A DNA stretch of 64,000 bases, taken from contig NZ_GL586311.1 in NCBI RefSeq assembly GCF_000184945.1, positions 3,193,674-3,257,673 of the forward strand. The letters are read 5' to 3'. Below, one piece after another: positions 45,325-54,532 of this stretch. The notes beneath the pieces were generated by a model. The model was given only the letters and a program-made list of their open reading frames with translations. It was not told the origin of the DNA and searched no databases. The stretch comes from Segatella buccae ATCC 33574. Its GTDB lineage: Bacteria > Bacteroidota > Bacteroidia > Bacteroidales > Bacteroidaceae. How positions within the stretch are numbered: the stretch's first letter is position 1; the number at the start of each line of letters is the position of its first letter. The position numbers were made by a program, and so were the translations under genes.

Positions 45325-46731
45325 ATGACAGCTAACAAGGATAACACAACACACACATCTTCTGCGTGGACAGAAGTCGGCTACAGTCCACTTTGCAGCA
45401 ACCAGTTTTTGACCACACCGGTGTTCTTGCCGGGCGAAACGACTTTCTTCCTTTGCCGGGAAGACGGCGGGCGCAGACCGGTGAAACTCACTTTCGTCGT
45501 ATTCAAGGCCCCCGATGCCGAAGAATGGGAAGACGGTGCCATGGTGGGCGAGATGCTCGTGCAGGCACTTGGCGACAGCGATGAGGAGGTGGAGCCTGTC
45601 AGAGTGGTCAACCTGGGCATGCCGCCGGCCGAATTCATCCGGCTGGTGAATCAAACCGACGATGCTACGGTATTCAATATCAGCTGGCCTTACGGCGAAG
45701 TGGAGGTGGAAAAAGCCACCGTCACCGACGAGGGGTATCTCTTTCGCAAGGAAGATTTCGAGGCCGAAAAGGGTATCCGCTGCCGTCTTACACCATACGA
45801 CGGGCATCCGTTCACCCTGACGCAGAAGATTCCGTTTGCCGGTTTTTCGCTCCGCAACGCCGATGGCAACGCTGTTTCCGGCGAAATGGAAGTGCCTTAC
45901 GACGATGTGACGCGCTACACCTACGCCTTTACCGGCAGCGAGGCCAACGACCGCTTTTCCGTGTTGCTCGACGACGGGCGGCTCAACTATCTCTGTGTGC
46001 AGCGCGAGAATGGGCGGTTGGCCGTGCGCGATCTGCGCAACAAGTTGGCCGTAGTTGATGAAATCGGGGCTGAAGGACCGCTCAGCCAACTGCTCATGGG
46101 GGCACACACGGCCTTGGTGAAAAACCGGAACAACCGTTGGCGCATCTCACTGGCGGGCAGTCTGCCGGCAAGCGAACCTGTTCCCGAATGCGAGCCCACA
46201 GCCTTGGTGCGCTATGCGTTCGGTCGGCTCACGGCCGAAGAATCCGAAGGTGAAAACGACTTGCTGAAACAGCTCATGCAGTTGGAGGCGCATCTCGGAT
46301 TCCAATGGTTTTGGTTGAAGGAGGCCGACTGGAGTTTTGAGCATCTTGACGGACTGCTCGACATGGCCGATCTTGACGACAATCCGGAGAAGATGATGCG
46401 CCAGGCCTTGCTTTACAACCGTTTCGAGCGTTTCATGCACAAACTCACGGCATGTTCATATTCTGCCATGAAGCCGATACAGGGCGACCGGCTTCAGGCA
46501 CGCAACAACAAACGCAAGATAGCCCGCTGCGTGAAACGCATTGCCAATCATCGCAGTGATGCCGGCAGCAGCATTGTCACGCCGCCAAACAGTTATCAAG
46601 ACGATGCCGACGACAACTTCCCGAACGATGCCGGCAGCAGTCTTTGGGCACTGGCGGAGGCCGATCGCCGCGAAATACTCACGCTCTTCTCGACCTTTCA
46701 TCGCGACTTCATCGAGGCCCTTGGGGCATGA
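45325..46731 (+). CDS. Uncharacterised 468-aa cytoplasmic protein
   Basis: I recognise no family. The protein has no signal peptide or membrane segment. It is acidic in the first two thirds (EEWEDGAMVGEML, DSDEEVEPVRVV) and looks beta-rich to about residue 260. It then becomes helical (LLKQLMQLEAHLGFQWFW) and ends with a basic stretch (RNNKRKIARCVKRIANH) and two DAGSS words about 25 residues apart. It has its own promoter, and no partner gene is adjacent. The length, ordinary codon use and start after a promoter support a real gene. Confidence 0.75.
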   Translation: MTANKDNTTHTSSAWTEVGYSPLCSNQFLTTPVFLPGETTFFLCREDGGRRPVKLTFVVFKAPDAEEWEDGAMVGEMLVQALGDSDEEVEPVRVVNLGMPPAEFIRLVNQTDDATVFNISWPYGEVEVEKATVTDEGYLFRKEDFEAEKGIRCRLTPYDGHPFTLTQKIPFAGFSLRNADGNAVSGEMEVPYDDVTRYTYAFTGSEANDRFSVLLDDGRLNYLCVQRENGRLAVRDLRNKLAVVDEIGAEGPLSQLLMGAHTALVKNRNNRWRISLAGSLPASEPVPECEPTALVRYAFGRLTAEESEGENDLLKQLMQLEAHLGFQWFWLKEADWSFEHLDGLLDMADLDDNPEKMMRQALLYNRFERFMHKLTACSYSAMKPIQGDRLQARNNKRKIARCVKRIANHRSDAGSSIVTPPNSYQDDADDNFPNDAGSSLWALAEADRREILTLFSTFHRDFIEALGA

Positions 46732-46994
46732 CCGGTGCGCCTGCAAACCTATGTGGGGGATTGTCTTCATTCCCTCTCGTCTGCTATTTATCATAAGGCG
46801 CGTTAGCTGTATAGCCGGAAATACAGAAAAAGAAGTGGCGGCTTACCAATCATTTGCCCCTTGCACAAGTGCTTGTTCCATCATTGGCGAATTTTGCCGT
46901 AGGCATGTTCGCCCGATAATGCCGGTGAGAATCCATCTCCGGAGGCGCCGGTTTCCAATCCGTTTGCTGCAAAGTCGTTCGCCCAACCGCCAAC

Positions 46995-47105
46995 ACCGGG
47001 AATGGTGCATGGCTGTTGCACGCATCGCGCGAAGACTTTGCACCACTTGTGCAAGGCCCATGCACAGATGGTGCAAGGGTCTCGCACAAAACATAAAACC
47101 GACAA
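46995..47105. repeat. R5 TTGC/GCAA-rich repeat, copy 2
   Basis: GTGCATGGCTGTTGCACGC, then CTTGTGCAAGGCCCATGC and GATGGTGCAAGG, matches 2334-2424. The 46732-47289 stretch otherwise holds the yaaA promoter and no recognised gene. Long frames on either strand here run through the repeat and lack start signals. Confidence 0.5.
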
Positions 47106-47187
47106 ACGACATCGCCCTCTTGCGAAAAACGAAATGCTGATGAGCCGGATGATGCAGAAGGATTGGCGCGATAGGCAGAAAGAATGC

Positions 47188-47218
47188 TTGCATATTCAGA
47201 AGAAAAAACGTAATTTTG
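47188..47218 (+). promoter_or_regulatory. Promoter of yaaA
   Basis: TTG (47188-47190), 20-bp spacer, exact -7 box TAATTTTG (47211-47218), 72 bp before the ATG. Confidence 0.65.
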
Positions 47219-47289
47219 CACGTAGAATCCGCCTCACACAGAAGCTTTATATATAAAAAGGTGGAACGAAACTTCAACACGACAGGAAG

Positions 47290-48048
47290 ATGCAAATACT
47301 TCTGGCATGTGCCAAAATCATGAATGACAGTACGCCGGTGGCGACTCCTTTCGTCACCCGGCCGCACTTCGCCGACGATGCCGGCCGCTTCGCCGCCGAA
47401 CTGAGCGGCTGGACCGTGGAAGAACTGGCGGCCGCCCTGCATTGCAGCGAGACACTGGCCAAAGAGACGAAAAAACGCTATTTGCAGTTTTTCGATGAGG
47501 GCGGACAGTTGCCCGCTGTGCTCGGCTATTACGGCCAAGCCTATAAATGTCTGCAAGCCGGGAGTTTTGACGAGGCGATGTTCCGTTTCGCACAAGACCA
47601 TCTATGGATCGCCTCCTTCCTCTACGGTCTGCTGCGCCCGCTCGACAGCATACATCCCTATCGGCTGGAAGGCAAAGTGACGCTCGAACAGGCAGGCGGC
47701 CTCAACATGTTCGGCTACTGGAAAAACAGGCTCACCGACTTGTTCATCGGGCGTGTGAAGGCCGACGACGGCGTGCTCGTACACCTCGCCACCGAAGAAA
47801 TGGAGCATCTGTTCGACTGGAAACGGGTGCGCCGCGAAGTGCGCATCGTTCAACCGCAGTTCTTCGTCATTAAAAACGGCAAACTCAAGAATGTCACCGT
47901 CTACTCCAAAAGTTGCCGGGGAGCCATGACGCGCTTCATCATTGCCGGCGGACTGCAATCGCCTGAAGCATTGAAGGCATTCGAATATGAAGGCTTCGCT
48001 TTCACGGAAGCTTTCGGCGATGAGGAGCATCCGCACTTCATCGTCTGA
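47290..48048 (+). CDS. yaaA: Peroxide stress protein YaaA
   Basis: DUF328/YaaA family; the E. coli protein lowers free iron and protects DNA during peroxide stress. The 252-aa protein has the family blocks LLACAKIMND (N-terminus), LPAVLGYYGQAYKCL, LWIASFLYGLLRPLDSIHPYRLEG, NMFGYWKNRLTD and the basic end SKSCRGAMTRFII. The length matches the family. It is monocistronic. No OxyR- or PerR-type operator was identified. Confidence 0.93.
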   Translation: MQILLACAKIMNDSTPVATPFVTRPHFADDAGRFAAELSGWTVEELAAALHCSETLAKETKKRYLQFFDEGGQLPAVLGYYGQAYKCLQAGSFDEAMFRFAQDHLWIASFLYGLLRPLDSIHPYRLEGKVTLEQAGGLNMFGYWKNRLTDLFIGRVKADDGVLVHLATEEMEHLFDWKRVRREVRIVQPQFFVIKNGKLKNVTVYSKSCRGAMTRFIIAGGLQSPEALKAFEYEGFAFTEAFGDEEHPHFIV

Positions 48049-48154
48049 TGCCCGACCCACGGCTAAATCCTCACCGTGACAGCTTTCAGCCGTCAGGAAT
48101 GTAAAATACTGTAAAACTTTTCCATCCGAGGCATCATTTTAAGCCCTTGACGCA

Positions 48155-48184
48155 TTGCGGTTTCGACTTTTTTATTTATATTTG
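48155..48184 (+). promoter_or_regulatory. Promoter of the C10 protease gene
   Basis: TTGC (48155-48158) as a partial -33 box, about 19-bp spacer, exact -7 box TATATTTG (48177-48184). The leader to the ATG at 48311 is about 120 nt. Confidence 0.65.
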
Positions 48185-48310
48185 CAACATGGCGTGATGG
48201 CACGAGCTGCAAGCGAGCAGCAATGTGTGGGAGCATCCCGCAGGCAAGTTGCCACAGCCGACGAAATGAAACTCAAAGTTTAACAGAACAGACTAATAGT
48301 CATTTACAAC

Positions 48311-51300
48311 ATGAGACACATTCTGTATTCGCTACTACCGCTGTTTTTTTCCGTTACGGCGTTCGCCGGAGAGATCAACCAACAGAAGGCGAAAAAGATT
48401 GCGGAAAACTTCATGGCTGCACGCGGCAAGAGCGTGGAAAGCCGACAACAGCCCCATAAGGCCATAAGAAGACAAAGCAACCGTAACACGCGGAAAACTT
48501 TTTATTATGTATTCAATGCCGCTTCCGGCGACGGCTTCGTCGTGGTTTCGGCCGACGACCGCACCACACCGATACTGGGCTACGCCGACAAAGGCTCGTT
48601 CAGGGAAGACAGACTGCCCCAAAATGCGCGGGCCTTCCTGCAAGGCTACATCGACGAAATGGAGCGTCTCGACGCCCAAGGCACAAAGCCGACAGTGGCG
48701 CAAGCCCCCTCCCGCCCCATCCGGGCCGGACTTCCAAATGCAGTGGAGCCACTGCTGAAAATGGAGTGGAACCAGTATGCCCCCTATAACGACCTGTGTC
48801 CCAACTACTTCACGTATGAGGGCGAACAGCTGCGCAGCGTGACAGGTTGCGTGGCCACGGCCGTGGCACAGATCATGAAGCATCACAGACACCCGGAAGC
48901 CACACTCACGGACATCCCTGCCCTGAGCTGCAAATATGTCACCGTAGACGGCGTGAAGAGCGTTTCGGTGCCCGCCATCGGGCAAGGCACACCCTTAGCC
49001 TGGGACAAGATGGTTGCCAACCATGAGGAAGGGGTCACATCACAGGCGCAAAACGAGGCTGTGGCCACCCTCATGCGATGTGTGGGACAGGCCGTGGGTA
49101 TGCGCTGGGGCCGCATCTCAAATGCCGGAGGCACAGGGAATGTGACCGACGCATTGAAGTATCACTTCGGATATGACGACGGCGTGCGCGTAGTTTATCG
49201 CAGCCGCACCACCCGACGGGAGTTCACCGACACCATCTGTGCCGAACTGGCAGCCGGCCGTCCGGTGTTCATGGCGGCCTCCAACACCGGAGGCGGTCAT
49301 GCGATGGTGATCGACGGATACACGGCCGACGGACTTTTCCACGTGAATTGGGGATGGGGCGGCAATGCCGACGGCAACTACGTGCTGTCGGTGCTCAACC
49401 CCGGCGACAACACGGGAGCCGGAGCCAGTCCCACAAGCGACGGCTATTCGCTCAACCAAAATGTCATCATAGGCATCCAGCCGCCCGACGGAGTGCCTTT
49501 CCACATCGACGAGACCAACGTGATGAGGAGTCATTTCTTCACCTTCAAAGAGGCGGAAAAGACCATCAGCTACGACTATTGGAATGCCACCTCTACCTCC
49601 ATCGACGTGGAGTTCGGACTGGGGACGATAGCCCAAGACGGCTTCATCACACCCGTGTACACCTATTCGCACAAGGGCGTGGGTGCCACCAAGGGCTTTT
49701 GGGCATGGGACTTCTCGGTAGACGCCCTCTCGTCGAAACCCGGAGTGCATCGCGTGATTCCCATCTCCCGGCTCATGGGCACCACAAGGTTTTATCCCAA
49801 TGTCGTGAATCCGCAGGAAAACTACACCGAAGTGACGGTGGCCGGCGACGGGACAATGCAGATGAGGCAGATGAGCGAACTCAACGACATCACCGTCGTA
49901 CAAGTTGATTTCCCTGCCAATATGAAGCCCGATTGGCCGCAAAATGTCAAGGTGACCTTCGACCACAAAGGCAACGAAAGCTACCAGCCCGTTTACTTCT
50001 TTGCCAGCCGCACGCCCGACAAGGGGAAACCACGGAGTTGCACAGCCGTCACTTTTGCCAAAAACGGTCTTTCGGAGGGCTTGTTCTATTTCGTGCCCAA
50101 CGCTGAGGGGATGTGGAATTATTGGCTTTCACTTGACAAGGAGGGCAAAGACCCCTTCTGTTCGGGTGGCATAAGTGTGGGCGAGGGCAACGATCCCATT
50201 GAAGATCCTGAGAATCCGGGGCAGCCGCCTTCGCCGCCAGTGGAGCCCGACCCTCCTCTTATTCCGGAAGACCCGAGGACATTGGCTTTCGCCGGCCTGC
50301 ACGTGGCAAATTCGGAAGGAAGCCACTTCTATGGCAGCATCATGGAGGCAAGCATCAAGTTGCTCAACCGCGACTCCATCGACTATCAAGGTATGTTCAA
50401 GGTGGCTTTGCTGCTTGATGTCAATGAGGTGGTCGGCATGAAAGATGTCCCCGTCTTCATGCCTGCCAACACGCATGGGGAGACCCACCGGTTCCATTTC
50501 ACCGACCTTGAACCCGGACGTGAATACATCCTGCGCATCACCTTTGCCGATGGCCGGGAGTTTGCATGGAGTCCCGTCTACACCTGTGTGCCCAGTGTGA
50601 CCTGCTTCAATGCAGAAGGGCTGGTGCAGGTGATGCGGCAGGCACCCACCATCAGCATACCCGCCAAAGCCACCTTCGTCGACATGCGCGGAGTGGCCGG
50701 GGTGAACGTGGTGCATCCCAATGACAATCCGAACACCGTCTATCTTGTTGACCTCAATGTGCCCGTGCCTGCAGGGTTGGAAGCGTGCAACGTGGTCAAG
50801 GGCTACAACATCAGCGAATTGAGGCTCACCGACGGTTACGATTTCTTCGTCAGTAGTTCCTTCTATGCCGACAAAGCGGTCTACACGCGCCGACGGTGGC
50901 TCGCTGCCAACGGGCAAAAGGGATGGAGCACCATCGTGCTGCCTTTTGAAGTGAACAGCCTCAAAAACGGAAACGGCACGCCCGTGAGTTGGGCTCGGTC
51001 GGCTAATGCCGCTCCGCAGGCCTTGCAGGTGAAACGCTACATGGGGAATGCCGGCAACTCGCTGCTCTTCAAGCACGTGACCGGAATGCAGGCCAACACG
51101 CCCCACATCGTGGCATGGGCAGGAGAACACAATGGCAACACCAACGCCACCACCGACAGAGAGGTGCAGTTTGTGGGTACCAATGTGCTCATCGATGCCT
51201 ACGCCACTCCGGGAACAATCATCGAAGACTACGGTTTCCGTGGCGTGTTGTCGACCACCGACCTCGGCGAGGTCTACCGGCTCAACTCCGAGGGCAACGC

Positions 51301-51565
51301 CTTTGTCCGGACAGCCGGCCCCATCAATGCTTTCCGGGCCTACTTCCTCCGCAACCCTTCGGCCGGTGTCGGACTTTCCACACTGTCCATAAACCACTAT
51401 GACAACGACCCTACGGACGTGGCCGATGTGAAGGCCGGTGAGCAGCCGGCTGCGGACACCCCCATATTCGACACCACCGGCCGACAGGTAGGCACAGTGG
51501 GCGACTTCAGGCGGTTGCCCAAGGGCATCTATATCATAAAAGGTAGAAAGTTGGTAAAGAGGTAA
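48311..51565 (+). CDS. C10-family (streptopain/interpain-like) cysteine protease
   Basis: A 1084-aa exported protease. The signal peptide covers residues 1-19 (LLPLFFSVTAFA), followed by a streptopain-type propeptide (FYYVFNAASGDGFVVVSADD) to about 140. Catalytic Cys180 lies in RSVTGCVATAVAQ and His330 in GGGHAMVIDGY, with the family Trp motif VNWGWGG. About 650 further residues form beta-rich modules, including a proline-rich linker (GQPPSPPVEPDPP). The end is a Prevotella-type C-terminal motif (IFDTTGRQVG, LPKGIYIIKGRKLVK) that resembles a T9SS sorting signal. It is similar in plan to interpain A of P. intermedia. It probably degrades host proteins outside the cell. Confidence 0.9.
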   Translation: MRHILYSLLPLFFSVTAFAGEINQQKAKKIAENFMAARGKSVESRQQPHKAIRRQSNRNTRKTFYYVFNAASGDGFVVVSADDRTTPILGYADKGSFREDRLPQNARAFLQGYIDEMERLDAQGTKPTVAQAPSRPIRAGLPNAVEPLLKMEWNQYAPYNDLCPNYFTYEGEQLRSVTGCVATAVAQIMKHHRHPEATLTDIPALSCKYVTVDGVKSVSVPAIGQGTPLAWDKMVANHEEGVTSQAQNEAVATLMRCVGQAVGMRWGRISNAGGTGNVTDALKYHFGYDDGVRVVYRSRTTRREFTDTICAELAAGRPVFMAASNTGGGHAMVIDGYTADGLFHVNWGWGGNADGNYVLSVLNPGDNTGAGASPTSDGYSLNQNVIIGIQPPDGVPFHIDETNVMRSHFFTFKEAEKTISYDYWNATSTSIDVEFGLGTIAQDGFITPVYTYSHKGVGATKGFWAWDFSVDALSSKPGVHRVIPISRLMGTTRFYPNVVNPQENYTEVTVAGDGTMQMRQMSELNDITVVQVDFPANMKPDWPQNVKVTFDHKGNESYQPVYFFASRTPDKGKPRSCTAVTFAKNGLSEGLFYFVPNAEGMWNYWLSLDKEGKDPFCSGGISVGEGNDPIEDPENPGQPPSPPVEPDPPLIPEDPRTLAFAGLHVANSEGSHFYGSIMEASIKLLNRDSIDYQGMFKVALLLDVNEVVGMKDVPVFMPANTHGETHRFHFTDLEPGREYILRITFADGREFAWSPVYTCVPSVTCFNAEGLVQVMRQAPTISIPAKATFVDMRGVAGVNVVHPNDNPNTVYLVDLNVPVPAGLEACNVVKGYNISELRLTDGYDFFVSSSFYADKAVYTRRRWLAANGQKGWSTIVLPFEVNSLKNGNGTPVSWARSANAAPQALQVKRYMGNAGNSLLFKHVTGMQANTPHIVAWAGEHNGNTNATTDREVQFVGTNVLIDAYATPGTIIEDYGFRGVLSTTDLGEVYRLNSEGNAFVRTAGPINAFRAYFLRNPSAGVGLSTLSINHYDNDPTDVADVKAGEQPAADTPIFDTTGRQVGTVGDFRRLPKGIYIIKGRKLVKR

Positions 51566-51572
51566 CTTTTCC

Positions 51573-51608
51573 GGCCCGTGACATGGAAGGCGTGTCACGG
51601 GCCTTTTT
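51573..51608 (+). terminator. Terminator after the C10 protease gene
   Basis: A perfect 11-bp stem GGCCCGTGACA/TGTCACGGGCC followed by TTTTT, 7 bp after the stop codon. Confidence 0.92.
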
Positions 51609-51705
51609 CGTGCCTTCCACCCGTTCTCCCCACCCTCCTCATCACTTTTCCGCTGCGTGATGCCCGTTTCTCGATTATTTTTCCAATATTTGCAAAGTGA
51701 AACAG

Positions 51706-53829
51706 ATGATTATGGCCATGAAAAGGAATATGGGATGCGTGAAGTTTTTCGCGATGACAGTCTTTCTGCTGCTTTCGGTCACGATGGGCACCCGGGCACA
51801 AGTGGCCGGACAAGACACGTTGGCCGTGGGCGACTCGGCGGAAGTGGCCGACAGCCTTCCGGCCGTGCGCAAGCGGGTGGGCATCGTGCTGGCCGGCGGC
51901 GGAGCCAAGGGCATGGCCCACATCGGTGTGCTCAAGGTGTTGGAGCGGGCGGGCATCCCCATAGACCTCATTGCAGGCACTTCGATGGGCAGCATCATCG
52001 GGGGGCTCTACAGCATCGGCTGGAATGCGGCCGTAATGGACTCTATCGTGAGAAAGCAAGACTGGATGTTTCTCCTCACTGACAAGGAACACTACTACTC
52101 GCAAAATCTCTTCCACCGCGAACGGCAGAACACCTACCTGCTCACTCGTAGCTACACAGCCGGACAAAAGAATCTCTCGGAGCGCGGCGGTATCATCCGC
52201 GGCACCAATCTGGCCAAACTCTTCAACCGCCTGACCACGGGCTACACCGACTCGCTCGACTTCAACCGCCTGCCCATCCCCTTTGCCTGCGTGGCCACCA
52301 ACATCGTCGACAACACCGAATATGACTTCCACAGCGGTGTGCTGGCCGAGGCCATGCGGGCAAGTATGGCCATTCCGGGTGCCTTCACCCCGGTCAGAAA
52401 AGGCGACATGGTGCTTGTGGACGGCGGTCTGCGCAACAACTATCCCGCCGATGTGGCCCGTTCGATGGGGGCCGACTACATCATCGGTGTCACCGTGCAG
52501 AGCCCGCCGAAGACCGCCGACGACCTCGTTTCAGGGGCGGGGATATTGGGACAAATCATCGATGTCAACTGCAAGAACAAGTATGCCGCCAACCTTGCCA
52601 TCACCGACATAGCCATCAGGGTGAACACCGAGGGCTACAGTGTCGCCGGTTTCGCCCCGGCCGCCATCGACAGCCTCATCCGCCGGGGCGAGGAGGAGGC
52701 CATGAAGCATTGGGACGAGATTATTGCGCTGAAGCGGAAACTCGGAATCGGGGAAGACTACCGGCCCGCACGGCTGAGTCCGAAGCCCGAGGCCACGGTG
52801 CCCGTTGACTTTGCCGTGAAGGAGGCTGCCACCCGTCCGCCACACGACCGGGTGGTGGGCAGCGTAGGGGTGCGCTTCGACACCGAGGAAATGGTAGCCC
52901 TCCAACTCAACGGTGTCTACCGGTCGGCACGCCTGCCCGTGGACTTTTCGGCCACATTGCGCCTCGGCCGCCGCGTGATGGCCGGCGCACTGGCATCATG
53001 GATGCCGCACAAGTCGGCCAAAGTGGAACTGGGCTACACCTTCCGCCACAACGACATCGACATCTGCAACGTGGGGCACAACGACTACAAGGTGGTGTAC
53101 AACCACCACCGGGCCAACCTGACGCTCGCGGGCATCAACATCCGCAATCTTGTGGCCGACCTCTCCGTGCGCTGGGACTACTACAACTACACCCAGCTGC
53201 TCATTTCGCGCAAGATGAGTCCCGGAGACATCACGCTCACCGATGACCACTACTTCAGTTACCATGCCAACGTGCATTACGACTCCGAGAACAACGGCCT
53301 CTTCCCCACCCGCGGTGCCCGGTTTGTAGCCGAATATGCATACGTCACCGACAACCTCGCCCACTACAACGGCCATGCGGGCTTCAGCGAACTGAGTGCA
53401 CTGTGGCGCATGAGCTTCCCTATCACCAAGCAGCTCACCCTGCAGCCCATGCTCTACGGCCGGCTGCTCTTCGGCAGCGAGATACCCGATGTGCGGCGCA
53501 ACATGATTGGAGGCCTGTGGTTCGGCCACTATCTCGAACAACAGATGCCCTTTGCCGGTCTCGGCCGCATCGAAGCCACCGACAACCAGTTTGTTGCCTG
53601 CCGGCTCAAGGTGCAGGCACAGCTCACAACCAACAACTTCGTGCTGTTCAAAATCGTTGCGGCGCAGCATGGCGACCGCCTGCGCAACCTGCTCGACCAC
53701 GGCCCCATGATGGGCTATCAGCTCGGCTACTACTACCGCACGATGTTCGGTCCCGTAGGTGCCGCTCTGGGTTATTCCTCCAAGGCCGATCGCCCCAACT
53801 TCTACATCAACATAGGTTTCGAGTTTTGA
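51706..53829 (+). CDS. Patatin-like phospholipase with C-terminal outer-membrane barrel
   Basis: About 707 aa; type Vd (PlpD-like) autotransporter layout. A signal peptide (FFAMTVFLLLSVTMGTRAQ) is followed by a patatin domain with the oxyanion GGGAKGMAHIG, catalytic Ser in GTSMGS and Asp in VDGGLRNN. A linker/POTRA-like stretch follows (about 290-390) and then a 16-strand-type barrel ending in Phe (NIGFEF). The catalytic dyad is intact, so lipase activity is likely. The exact start is unsure: GTG at 51697 is in frame, and ATGs occur at 51706, 51712 and 51718. It is separated from the C10 gene by a terminator. Confidence 0.88.
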   Translation: MIMAMKRNMGCVKFFAMTVFLLLSVTMGTRAQVAGQDTLAVGDSAEVADSLPAVRKRVGIVLAGGGAKGMAHIGVLKVLERAGIPIDLIAGTSMGSIIGGLYSIGWNAAVMDSIVRKQDWMFLLTDKEHYYSQNLFHRERQNTYLLTRSYTAGQKNLSERGGIIRGTNLAKLFNRLTTGYTDSLDFNRLPIPFACVATNIVDNTEYDFHSGVLAEAMRASMAIPGAFTPVRKGDMVLVDGGLRNNYPADVARSMGADYIIGVTVQSPPKTADDLVSGAGILGQIIDVNCKNKYAANLAITDIAIRVNTEGYSVAGFAPAAIDSLIRRGEEEAMKHWDEIIALKRKLGIGEDYRPARLSPKPEATVPVDFAVKEAATRPPHDRVVGSVGVRFDTEEMVALQLNGVYRSARLPVDFSATLRLGRRVMAGALASWMPHKSAKVELGYTFRHNDIDICNVGHNDYKVVYNHHRANLTLAGINIRNLVADLSVRWDYYNYTQLLISRKMSPGDITLTDDHYFSYHANVHYDSENNGLFPTRGARFVAEYAYVTDNLAHYNGHAGFSELSALWRMSFPITKQLTLQPMLYGRLLFGSEIPDVRRNMIGGLWFGHYLEQQMPFAGLGRIEATDNQFVACRLKVQAQLTTNNFVLFKIVAAQHGDRLRNLLDHGPMMGYQLGYYYRTMFGPVGAALGYSSKADRPNFYINIGFEF

Positions 53830-54048
53830 GCGGCGGCAAGTTCGGAGAGACTGTATGGACAAGCCGGGTGTGCCCGTTTACGGCAGCCGCCAAGAAGGTC
53901 GGAAGAATGGTTAAAATAGTCTAATATAAACGGAGAAAATGTATGATTGTCAAATAAATATTATACATTTGTAGCATGAATATACGGTGATTTCGCCCTC
54001 CGGCATGAATCAATGCGGAGAAAGCGGAACCTTACACGCTATCGGAAG

Positions 54049-54372
54049 ATGAACATAAACAAGCATAAAAGAATGGTCGTGGCATGGATGTTATTGGTGA
54101 CATTCATGTCTGTGCTTGTGATTAAAGATTCTCACTTCCATCATGTGCCGGACAATGCCGTGGCATCGGCTTCCACCGATGGGTACGGGCAGACCGTGCA
54201 AGGGGCATGTTTTATTTGTGATTTCACGTTGCATAAGGCAGGCGTGGTGACAATGGCCGACTTTCATCCATTGCTCTGTTTCACCATCGTCACGCCATAT
54301 ACTTTCATTTCGCAGACTGTCTACCGCCATATTGATGCCGTAAACAGTCACTCTCCGCCTGCTGTGGCATAG
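54049..54372 (+). CDS. Small exported His/Cys-motif protein before a TonB receptor
   Basis: A 107-aa protein with an N-terminal hydrophobic segment (MVVAWMLLVTFMSVLVI). It then has a metal-ligand-like pair of motifs: SHFHH (His29, His31, His32) and ACFICDF (Cys54, Cys57). Small proteins with this signal, HxHH and CxIC.F pattern are often found just upstream of Bacteroidetes TonB receptors, and a role in metal handling is plausible. A TACATTTG box at 53964-53971 could be its -7 element. It lies 160 bp before the receptor gene. Metal identity and function are unknown. Confidence 0.7.
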   Translation: MNINKHKRMVVAWMLLVTFMSVLVIKDSHFHHVPDNAVASASTDGYGQTVQGACFICDFTLHKAGVVTMADFHPLLCFTIVTPYTFISQTVYRHIDAVNSHSPPAVA

Positions 54373-54532
54373 AGAATCTTTCCATAGATTTGACTTTTTC
54401 CCGATTATTTCCGACTTCCAAGAGCCTCTTTTGTGGCCCTCTTGCCGGCATTGGTGTGCTTTGAGTCCACACCTGCCGCGTGCAGGCGGCTGTGGAGGTG
54501 CAGAAGTCCATATCAGCATTCATATTTTCAAG

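Noticed and set aside
46541..47601. Overlapping 199- and 252-codon frames in the gap before yaaA
   Set aside because: They run through an R5 repeat and into neighbouring genes, have no promoter or ribosome site, and show no recognisable motif.
54373..54532. Possible cobalamin-type riboswitch or operator before the TonB receptor
   Set aside because: No B12-box or other known riboswitch core was seen, only a G+C-rich local hairpin near 54465-54500.
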